From: Pseudomonadota bacterium
GTDB taxonomy: Bacteria > Myxococcota_A > Polyangia > Polyangiales > Polyangiaceae
NCBI GenBank assembly: GCA_023398955.1
Contig: JAEWRL010000214.1
Coordinates: 1-52,234, forward strand
Length of the DNA stretch: 52,234 bases
Direction of reading: 5' to 3'
Numbering within the stretch: the first letter of the stretch is position 1; each line of letters starts with the position of its first letter. Below are positions 1 through 7,244 of this stretch, piece by piece. Below the pieces are notes generated by a model. It was not told the DNA's origin. It ran no database searches and saw only the letters and a list, made by a program, of their open reading frames with translations. A program made the position numbers and the translations under genes.

Positions 1-181
1 GTCGATTTGGGCCTGGGCGATGGAGCCTACTCGTTTTGCGTAGCCGAGTGAGGTAGGGCGCTACCGCAGTTCGGTGACTTCGCTGCCGCCAGTGACGACG
101 AGTCCGGCTTCGAAGTCTTCCTGATAGGTGCGGGCACCGCATCTCGCACGTGGCGCTTGCGACCCAGGAGCTTGACCGAGC

Positions 182-865
182 TCGGCGCTGCTTCAGGCGG
201 GCGTGGCCTCCGTGGTAGCCATGAGCCACAGCGAGCTCGTCGAAACCGCCCGGCGCTTCGTGCAGGCCTTCTATGGTGCCCTGACCCAGGGCGCCCGGGT
301 TGGCGCCGCGATGCTCGAGGGCCAGCCCGAGCGCCTCGACAAGGCTCGGCAGGAAATCCTCCGGGCCATCGAGGGCGGCTCGCAGTTCGGGCACGCCTCG
401 AAGCCATGTAACGACGTGACGCAGTTGCTGCTCAATGGCGACACGGCTGAGGCCGGCGCGCTCCTCACTCAATTGGCGGCTAATCCCAAGGTGGCAAATC
501 TGCACGAGTTCATCCGGCCCCTGCACGCCATCGCGAGCGGCAGCCGGGATCGGAGCCTCGCTGCCGCCCCGGGACTCCACTACACGATGGCCGCCGACGT
601 GCTGTGGCTCATCGTTGCTCGAAGCCCTGGCGCGGCAATATGGGGAGGGGCCGGCTCGGGACGGTCCATGCAAGCGCGAGTTCCGAGGCTTCCGGATGAG
701 CTGTCCTGCGGGGCGCGGCAGGCCCGCTTGGTGAGACCCGAAGCGAGAGTCTCGGGGCGCGTGGGGCGTAACACTCCGCCTCAGGCTACGAGCCAGCGCC
801 CAAGGTTCCGAGCGGCCTTATCGAACTCGACGCCAACCTTGACGATCGCGCGGCCATCGGCCTGA
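182..865 (+). pseudogene. C-terminal remnant of a CHAT-domain protein
   Basis: The reading frame after a TGA at 173-175 encodes a stretch (VVAMSHSELVETARRFVQAF and the following residues) that resembles the last helix-strand region of CHAT caspase-like peptidases. It is followed by a tail containing IASGSRDRSLA that resembles the C-terminus of CHAT/TPR proteins. The caspase-like catalytic His and Cys regions are missing because the frame is closed upstream. From about 640 onward the translation looks like low-complexity read-through. I read it as a decayed gene tail rather than a working protein. The assignment rests on recalled family resemblance only, so confidence is modest. Confidence 0.42.
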
Positions 866-1887
866 TACGGAACGCAGTTACCTTGGGCGTCGAAACTTGA
901 GGAAGCCGCGGCGCACCTCGTCGTTGGGGTAGCCCAATGTGTAGAGCCGAAACTCAGCGTCGTAGTCGCGGATGGTGAGATACCCACTCTGGTAGATGAC
1001 CGGAAGCGGGCGGTCCGGATCCGCGCGGTAGTTGGCGAACTCCGCGGCTTCGAGCTTTGTCCCTTCGAGGTCGCGTGGATCCATGTCGGCGCGCTGGAGC
1101 AGCTCGACAAGGAAGGTAGGAGTACCCGTCTGAAACCAGAAATCCTGAAACTCCATGAAGCTCAGGAGGTTGAGCGTGCTGAAGGGATTGTACACGCCTG
1201 GCGCGGCAGGGTGGAACTTGTAGCCGTCGTACATGCGGCGTACCTGCTCGAGGCACTCGGTATCGCTCACGCCGCTACGTCGGGCTAGCTCCTCGAGCTC
1301 GGGCTCGAAATTGGCGAGGAGTTCCTGCTCGGTGATGCCGCAGAGCGCGCCGTAGAAGGCCTTCAGCTCGAGCTTGTAGTCCGAAAGGAGCTCATGCTGA
1401 CCGATGACGCTGAGGAGCGGTTTGTCGTACTCGTCCACCAGGACCACGACGCGCTTGCCCGTTTGCAGCTGCGCGCGTTGGATCACCCCGAGGAAGCGCT
1501 CGGCGAGGGATCGCTCAGGCCTGCCTCCAGGAAAGCGCTCCTCCCAGGCTTCGAGGTATCGGTTCAGAATGGCTCGCAGCGCGTCCACCGAATCGTACTT
1601 CTCGGCGTTCAGATCGAGCCTTAGCACGGGATACGGGGTCCACTCGGTGTCGAGCTCGGCGATGGCGAGCCCCTCGAAGAGCTCCCGCCGCCCCTCGAAG
1701 TAGGCCCCGATGCAGGAGAGAAGCAGGCTCTTGCCGAAACGCCGGGGGCGCGACAGGAAGTAGACACTACCCTCGGTGGCAAGCTTGTAGACCAGAGCCG
1801 TCTTGTCGACGTAGAGGTAGCCCTCACTGCGAAGACGGGAAAGTCCTGAATGCCGATCGGCAACTTGCGGAGCCCGGGCTGTGCCAT
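781..1887 (-). pseudogene. AAA-ATPase/DUF1703 nuclease-like pseudogene
   Basis: This family normally begins with an LPIGIQDF motif followed by a YLYVDKT motif, an AAA-like ATPase domain and a C-terminal DUF1703 PD-(D/E)XK-type nuclease domain. Here an ATG at 1885-1887 starts MAQPGLRKLPIGIQDFP. A one-base shift near 1850 then moves YLYVDKTALVYKL and the rest of the ATPase domain into a neighbouring frame, including VYFLSRPRRFGKS (Walker A-like) and VVVLVDEYDKPL (Walker B-like). At about 890 the frame ends at FLKFRRPR, and the true C-terminal tip (DGRAIVKVGVEFDKAARNL) appears in yet another frame ending at 781. Most of the nuclease domain is therefore deleted. The gene is dead by at least one frameshift and one deletion. 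Confidence 0.8.
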
Positions 1888-1936
1888 TGGCGCTAGGATA
1901 CCGGGCTTGCCTGTTGCGTGCCAGCTCGGGCACCTC

Positions 1937-1985
1937 GGGGCACTGACCCCAGGGCGCCCGCGTAGGAACCGCGATGCTCGAAAGG
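1937..1985 (+). other. Second short CHAT-like fragment
   Basis: About 45 bases around 1940-1980 match the stretch at about 281-320 that encodes the LTQGARVGAAML part of the CHAT remnant, with one extra C that shifts the frame. No other part of such a gene is present here. It is probably debris of a second copy or of a duplication, lying just upstream of the AAA/DUF1703 pseudogene start. Confidence 0.3.
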
Positions 1986-2060
1986 GCAGCGCGTCCTGAA
2001 GGAGAACTCGGCCCAAGGTCGATCTTGGCAAGCCTGGAGGTACTGTGTCGGCTCGGGCTG

Positions 2061-2527
2061 AGGCAGACTGAAATATCAATCTGGTGGTTTCCCGAACCAG
2101 ATCGGCTACTCATCTCGGCTCGTCCATCGCACTGGGTTCTCGAATGGCAGAGATCGAGGCAGCACGACTAGCCGCGAGGTCCACTCAGCTGGTCCCGGTG
2201 TCAGCCGCGGAGCACGGCGTGGAGCCTCCCACACCGCAGGATCGCCCGACCGCTCCAGGTCAGCCCAGCCCCGACGCGCTGATCGACAATCGCGACGACA
2301 GGAAGTCAGGGTGATAGCTCACCGGGGCTGGTGGACGATCGCGCAATATGGACAGACGAGCGGCTCTTAACGTTCGTGGGACGAACGGGCTTGGGTCGGG
2401 AAAGGCCTTGAAGTCCCCCGAACTCCGTCGCAGGGTTTGGTGCTGTTGATGGGACGAGGTCTGGGCGTCACTCCGTGTCACGCGCCAGGCATCGCATTGG
2501 GAGAACACATAACGAAAGGGAGAGCTC
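2061..2527. other. Region without a recognisable gene
   Basis: No reading frame here shows a plausible start with ribosome binding site or a recognisable domain. It separates the AAA/DUF1703 pseudogene from the gene starting at 2528 and presumably holds that gene's promoter. Only the ribosome binding site just before 2528 is evident. Confidence 0.4.
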
Positions 2528-3241
2528 GTGGCATCTCAAAGTTTCGAATTTACGGCACGTCAAGTTGGCCGCGCACGCGCGACAGCCGAGGCCGCGTTGG
2601 CGGCACCAGATGGCGAAAAGGTCGCGATCAAGGTTTTGGCGCGAGATCTGCTGGCGCTCTGCGACAGTTATGATGCAGCGGCGCGAGCCGTCACACTGGC
2701 CGAGCGAGCAACAGACAAGGAGGTGTCGGAGGGAGACGCGGCCATCCAGGCTCTGCGCACGCTGTACGACCAAGCCCGGGAAGTGGTCGACCTCAAGACG
2801 GGAGTGAGCTACGAAAGCGCAGCTTCGTTCAACACCCCAGATGATTTCCTCAACGCTGCCGAGGACCTGGAAGGGACCCTGGAAACAGCCGATCCGTCCT
2901 GGGCATCTCCACTGCTTGCCAGCATTAGTGCAGCGGTGGAGGCGGCGACAAAGGAGTACGGGGAGGCCTCCGCCGCGCGCAAGGCGCTGCAGAAGGCCGT
3001 GATTGAGCGCGAGCAGGCAGAGGGCACGCTGCGGCCCGTGCTTGTTCGCTTCAGGCGCGTCGTGCGCACGACATTCGGATCCAGATCCCGGGAGTATCGG
3101 GAGCTGCTGGACCGCCGAAGCCGTAGCAGTAGCGCCGGAGATGCGTCCGCGGGCGATGAGGCGGTCGAAACCGACACAGGCGTAGCCACCGCCGCAGGCG
3201 CAGGCGCCCTCGCGGGCGCCGTCACAGGAGCGGGCAGCTAG
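2528..3241 (+). CDS. Hypothetical alpha-helical protein, 237 aa
   Basis: An intact frame starts at GTG 2528-2530, preceded by AAAGGGAG at a good ribosome-binding distance. The protein is rich in Ala, Glu, Arg and Lys with predicted long helices throughout residues 1-170, and a conserved-looking middle (YESAASFNTPDDFLNAAEDL). It ends in a low-complexity Ala/Gly/Thr/Asp tail (about residues 205-237). The tail ATAAGAGALAGAVTGAGS resembles a small-residue segment that could associate with a membrane, but this is weak. I recognise no family. It is the only clearly intact gene in the first 4 kb and has no operon partner. A hairpin follows 28 bp downstream. Confidence 0.7.
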   Translation: MASQSFEFTARQVGRARATAEAALAAPDGEKVAIKVLARDLLALCDSYDAAARAVTLAERATDKEVSEGDAAIQALRTLYDQAREVVDLKTGVSYESAASFNTPDDFLNAAEDLEGTLETADPSWASPLLASISAAVEAATKEYGEASAARKALQKAVIEREQAEGTLRPVLVRFRRVVRTTFGSRSREYRELLDRRSRSSSAGDASAGDEAVETDTGVATAAGAGALAGAVTGAGS

Positions 3242-3268
3242 GAGTTCCGTAGGAAACAACGCTCGGCT

Positions 3269-3291
3269 GCGCCTTACCATCGGTGAGGCGC
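3269..3291 (+). terminator. Hairpin after the 2528-3241 gene
   Basis: GCGCCTTACC and GGTGAGGCGC form a 10-bp stem (one G-T pair) around a 3-base loop. It lies 28 bp past the stop codon. There is no clear T-run after it, so it is at best a weak intrinsic terminator or a processing hairpin. Confidence 0.4.
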
Positions 3292-3461
3292 GGCTGGTGT
3301 TCGGAGACCGGTGATACAATCCGCCGGAATTGCGACAGACGTGCCGCCAACGCCAGCGCCGTCCGCGCAAACGACGGGATGAGCTACGCGAGATGCGGCG
3401 CCGGTCACGAAGATGGCGGCGCGATTCACGCTGAGCACGGCGCTGCTGGGGCAGATCGAGG

Positions 3462-3671
3462 GACCATTGCCCGGAGTTGCAGGGGGACTCCCGAAGTCCG
3501 CGGCGAGGTCGCCAAAAATGGCCGGGGGGCGCCCGCAAACCGCGGGGAGGCTGCCGCAAACTGTATCTCAGCTAACCCGGGCCGGATGTCGACTGCCCCT
3601 GGCCGGATGTGAGTTCCCAAGAACTGCAGCAGGGTCCCCGGAAACTGAAGCAAGGTTCCAGGAAACTGTAT
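3462..3671. repeat. 21-bp tandem repeat array, ten degenerate units
   Basis: Ten consecutive units of exactly 21 bp can be aligned, starting at 3462, 3483, 3504, 3525, 3546, 3567, 3588, 3609, 3630 and 3651. Clear units are GGAGGCTGCCGCAAACTGTA (3546), CAGGGTCCCCGGAAACTGAA (3630) and CAAGGTTCCAGGAAACTGTA (3651). Because 21 is a multiple of 3, both strands stay open and encode seven-residue repeats, for example LLQFPGT units on the minus strand. Units vary too much for a CRISPR array and have no spacers. No convincing start codon or ribosome binding site marks it as coding. Confidence 0.75.
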
Positions 3672-4404
3672 CTCGCCCAAAACATGCTTAATCGTAGGGC
3701 CGGGAGAATGGGGACCGGCACTGTATCGGGGGGCCAGGGAACGTCCGATTTCAGTCGAGCAGGAGTAGTGGCCGAGTCCTGTGGGCCTATGGTAGTCGGG
3801 ACGCCGAAGAACTGGACGGCCGGGCGCGCTCGCGATGTGAGCGAGGCGGCGCCGCTGAGCGCTGGCGAACGATGCGATCCCGGCGCGACGCGAGGTTTAG
3901 TACGGAGCAACGGGGGGGTGTCGCGGATTGGGTGAATTTTGGGATCGGGTTGCGTACAGGACGAGGTGTCGCCGAACTCCCAGCGCTGTCGCGCCTGCCG
4001 ATCCTCAGAGCCGGGTGAATGAATAGACTGCGTTGACCCAGGGGGGCCACCCAACAATGAAGTGCGCTTCGGGGCGCCTGCGGGTGAAGACCACGCGGGG
4101 TGCAGGAGAGGCGCAGCACGGTTCCGTCACCGCACTCACCGCGGGATACGGGTCGGACAGGACGGGCGCTCACTCGCCTCGCGGCGCCATCCTACGTGGC
4201 CTCCCTAGTAACCACGCACAGCGCGGTTTCGTTCAACTCAGGTGTTGAAGCCGCCGTGACCCTCGTTGCGCGCGGAACCCGGAGCTCAACGCTAGTCCTT
4301 GGCAAGATTCGTAAGCTCATCGAAACCAGGAGCTTCAAGTCCTTGTCGCGAGCATGGCGTCGGCGAGGCTCTGTTCCAAGGACTAGGCGCACAACGTTTC
4401 ATCG
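3672..4404. other. 733-bp region with no recognisable gene
   Basis: Several short open frames exist but none has a start signal or a recognisable sequence. A 10-base inverted repeat (TAGTCCTTGG at 4293-4302, CCAAGGACTA at 4376-4385) lies just past the stop of the minus-strand gene ending at 4405. Its long loop makes a terminator role doubtful. Confidence 0.4.
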
Positions 4405-5115
4405 CTAACGCTTCCTGGGGGGCTCGGCTACCACAAGGATACGTTCGATCGAGTCGTTAGCGCGAACAAGCCATTCGGCTTCAATAGGCGCTGGACTGTC
4501 CAACGGGCAGGCTAGTTCGAGACGGGGTTCAGAGGCCATTGCCCGTTTCCAATGCGCCCGTTTCCAGCGAACTGCGGCATCATTAAACGCCAACATTTCG
4601 GCAAGAACCGGCACAATTATCGGCATGCATTCGCTGCTGGTCAGTCGGGCCTTCTGCGTGGCTGCCTTCACGGCGTTGGCAAAAACAATTGCCGCGCGTG
4701 TCAACATCAGATCAAGGTGAGGCGGGATGAACAACCCCGAACTGCTGAAATCGCCGTGCTTCCGCTCGACCACGATGAGCTGGCGCGCAAAATCCTCATT
4801 GTTGTCTTCTTCATTGCGGATCTCGATCAGACGTTGGATGGCCTTGTAGTACGCCTGCATCTTCGCGACAGTGTCTCCCAAGCCTTCAGCCGCCCGTTGG
4901 AAGTTATTGAGTCGCACTTCTGCTCGATTCTTCAAGTAAACCGTGCCAACCGTGGCGAGCGCACCGATGGTCGCTATGAGAATCGGCATTGCGACGCCGA
5001 TAGATTCCTGTGCAGTGTTGGACAACAGTTGCCGAAGCTCCGCAATGGCGTCGCTGTTCGAGTCGACGGACTCTTTGAGCATTCGCAGGTTCTCGCCTAT
5101 TTCGCTTGGTCCCAT
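4405..5115 (-). CDS. Small membrane-anchored hypothetical protein, 236 aa
   Basis: Starts at ATG 5113-5115, preceded on the minus strand by AGGACGAGAT. The N-terminal 40 residues (MGPSEIGENLRMLKESVDSN...) look like a short coiled coil. They are followed at about residues 41-62 by a single hydrophobic segment (AMPILIATIGALATVGTVYL) that should span the membrane, then a mostly helical soluble domain. Base composition is visibly lower in GC than in the neighbouring operon, suggesting a separate origin. The ribosome binding site sits inside the end of an IS remnant (5116-5628), so the insertion may have supplied or altered its start region. No family recognised; small helical membrane proteins are common in defence islands, but function is unknown. 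Confidence 0.65.
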   Translation of the reverse strand: MGPSEIGENLRMLKESVDSNSDAIAELRQLLSNTAQESIGVAMPILIATIGALATVGTVYLKNRAEVRLNNFQRAAEGLGDTVAKMQAYYKAIQRLIEIRNEEDNNEDFARQLIVVERKHGDFSSSGLFIPPHLDLMLTRAAIVFANAVKAATQKARLTSSECMPIIVPVLAEMLAFNDAAVRWKRAHWKRAMASEPRLELACPLDSPAPIEAEWLVRANDSIERILVVAEPPRKR

Positions 5116-5628
5116 ATCTCGTCCTGTTCCAAAACTCGATGGCCCCTAAATCAAGCCGCTTCCCGATGATAGTAGCGGAGCACGCCACCCAGCCTTTCTC
5201 GGCACTCGATCGCCCCATTTGCATTTGGCCGGAGGCCCGCCAAGCAGCTCATTGCCCAGGCCTTGGTGATTTCGTTCGGTGTTGTAGTGGCGGGCTTATT
5301 CAGACACTATATGGCGCAGGTGGATTTTACCGAGGGGGATCACTCGGTTCAAGCATTCTCGGCGTGCTGAAACCGCGAATCTTGTCGAATAGGCGTTCAG
5401 ATTCGAACTCCTTTGCGGAAGCTTCAAGGTCTCCACACCGCCGGCCTTCGGCATCTCGGCGGAGCTCGCGGTGACTAGCGGATCGCGATGGTGAATCAGG
5501 TGGCGAGCCTCTCTCAGGAAGCCATCGACGGCGTCAGTGAGGTTTCTGGCAATCTGCTGCGTCCGGGCCCCGTAGGGTTGTTGCGTGATGCCGGCGATGT
5601 GCACGCAGGTGCTGTCGTGCGGGGCAGC
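5116..5628 (-). mobile_element. IS remnant A: 3' part of an integrase-core (DDE) transposase
   Basis: On the minus strand this encodes the catalytic half of an rve-type transposase: IARNLTDAVDGFLREARHLI, then HHRDPL (second catalytic Asp), LKLPQRSSNLNAYSTRF, RRECLNRVIPLG, and after an in-frame TAA at 5296, HYNTERNHQGLGNELLGGPP. Family members usually have NAYAERF at the third catalytic position; here the expected Glu is replaced (NAYSTRF). A further one-base shift occurs near PPANANGAI. The element is therefore inactive by stop codon, frameshift and lost catalytic residue. The 5' half is absent. Its last 24 bases recur inverted at 49614-49637. Confidence 0.8.
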
Positions 5629-5868
5629 ACCTGCTTGAATCGTGTTTTCCCGCTCGGTGAAAACCACCAGATCTATATCACTACTGAAAACATCCGTGAC
5701 CACCACAGCGAACAGCACGACCAAGGGCTCGGCGACGAGCTCCTCGGCCGCCCGCCAGCCAACAGTGACGGACCGAGGGAAGTTGGGCTGCGTGCTTCGC
5801 GACTATCATGCGGAACAGGCGTGGCTTCGGCGTGGTCGAGTCTTGGAACAGGACGGGCTCGGCCTTAC
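5629..5868 (+). mobile_element. IS remnant B: converging 3' fragment of a related transposase
   Basis: The plus strand encodes TCLNRVFPLGENHQIYI and RDHHSEQHDQGLGDELLGRP, then PPANSDGP, matching the last quarter of the same integrase-type transposase as remnant A but diverged from it. It also ends in a copy of the terminal motif (GAGTCTTGGAACAGGACGGG). Remnants A and B are in opposite orientation and abut at about 5629, so two insertions were trimmed against each other. Neither has a 5' half, and no intact terminal inverted repeats are visible. Confidence 0.7.
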
Positions 5869-6121
5869 CGTCATCGACTACAAACGGAACCTGGGTATCG
5901 TCCAGCAGGAGCGTGACGGCACTACGCTGCGCCGGTGGAGGCTCACCCGCGCCTGGCCCGTGAAGTCCGTCGCAGGCGAATGGGGCAACGAGGCGAACGA
6001 GAACCTTATCGAGTCGGTGACGCTGACGTAAGACTTCTTCGAGATGGCGTAGCGGCCAGCACCAAGTAGCATGAATCGCGTCGAGGGCTTGGCGATTCTG
6101 AAGTATGATGGGTGTCTCGTC

Positions 6122-7044
6122 GTGCCGCAGAACCGAAGCCACCACTTCGTGCCACAGTTCTACCTCCGCCGGTTTGGTGGCGGAGGGCGCGTTGCCATGT
6201 ACAATCTGCGCCTCGGAAGGTGCATTCCGACCGCGTCGATCGCTGGGCAGTGTCAGCGGCCGTATCTCTACGGGCGAGAACCCACTGTCGAGAATGCGCT
6301 CTGTGAGATCGAGGGACAGGCTGCCGCGCTCCTGGCGGCTGCAGCGAACGACTCTGTGCTTCCGGAGCCCTACTCCGAGGCTGATGCTGCGCTCGTCAGA
6401 TTTATCGCGTACCAGTGGGGGAGAACGCCTGCAGCCGCTGACGCAGCCAACGCTGGAGTTGCAAAACTGGTGAGGGCGGTCGGGTTGGCTCCGGGTGTCC
6501 CCGGCGAGATTCGCGACAGTGTCGATCAGGTCAGAGTGGGTTATCGGGATCCTGTCCTCTTCAGTCTCGCAATCGCAGGGTTTTCCGGTCCGCTGCTCGG
6601 CGATCTCCAGCGATGCATTCTCCGTAACCGCAGTTCGGTCGAGTTCATTACCAGTGATGCTCCGGTGGTTCTGCACAACGCCTGGTGTGAAGGGGTGACT
6701 TGGCGCGGAGCGATCCGGTCACTCAGGAGAGCCTGGGACGGCTGCCATTGGCCTGGTGGATATCAGCTGACTCTGCGGTCGTGGTCGACAGAGCCGTCGA
6801 CGCGGCGGAGACGTCGCAGATCATGATCGTGTACCGGCGCACCGACGCGCGCATGCGACTGTCCTTCCTTCGGGTACTGAAGGCCGCGTCCAGAATTCCT
6901 CTTCAGCAGCGGCCAACCGTGTACCGGCCGGCGGCAATGATAGTTCGCGAGTTGATTCGCGAGGAGCAAGGACGACCAGAGCCATTCCGCAGCGCGAGCG
7001 GCAAGGGACCATGGACTGTCGTCCCCGACACCTCGGGCCCTTGA
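6122..7044 (+). pseudogene. DUF4238 family protein, probably frameshifted
   Basis: The frame from about 6071 contains the hallmark NRSHHFVPQFYLRRF near its start and SSVEFITSDAPVVLHN near its end, both typical of DUF4238 proteins of unknown function. I place the start at GTG 6122-6124, which puts the HHFVPQFYL motif at the very N-terminus as is usual; an upstream ATG at 6071 is possible. After CEGVTW (about 6700) this frame becomes Arg-rich nonsense and stops at 6826. The frame beginning at 6700 instead gives LPLAWWISADSAVVVDRAVD, which fits the expected continuation, up to a stop at 7044. A frameshift between 6700 and 6740 is the simplest reading. A sequencing error is the alternative. Confidence 0.5.
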
Positions 7045-7244
7045 GCGCTTGAGGCGAGTCTGTCCCCGAACTGTGCCAAAAAGACGTCCGAGCGATCAAC
7101 GGGCACCTCGTGAACACTCACGACGAGCGCAAGCTGACCCGAGAAGGCCGTCTCGTCCTCGAAGCGCCACGCAATGGCGTGCGCCTGTCCCTGCTCTGGT
7201 AGAGGATCGGCTTGCCCCTTAGACGTGTCGTCCACGGGAGTCAT
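6903..7244 (-). CDS. Possible small gene coupled to hamB
   Basis: Its ATG (7242-7244) overlaps the hamB stop in an ATGA, the same junction used throughout this operon, which is the main argument for it. The first 70 residues look protein-like (HAIAWRFEDETAFSGQLALV, then VHEVPVDRSDVFLAQFGDRL). The remainder overlaps the plus-strand DUF4238 frame and looks like read-through. I suspect a third Hachiman-linked gene truncated at about 7045, where the DUF4238 debris begins. No family recognised. Canonical Hachiman has only two genes. Confidence 0.38.
   Translation of the reverse strand: MTPVDDTSKGQADPLPEQGQAHAIAWRFEDETAFSGQLALVVSVHEVPVDRSDVFLAQFGDRLASSAQGPEVSGTTVHGPLPLALRNGSGRPCSSRINSRTIIAAGRYTVGRC

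Noticed and set aside
3462..3671. Possible CRISPR array
   Set aside because: Units are adjacent with no spacers, are degenerate, and no cas gene is near.
4293..4385. Terminator for the minus-strand gene ending at 4405
   Set aside because: The 10-base arms are separated by about 73 bases and no T-run follows.
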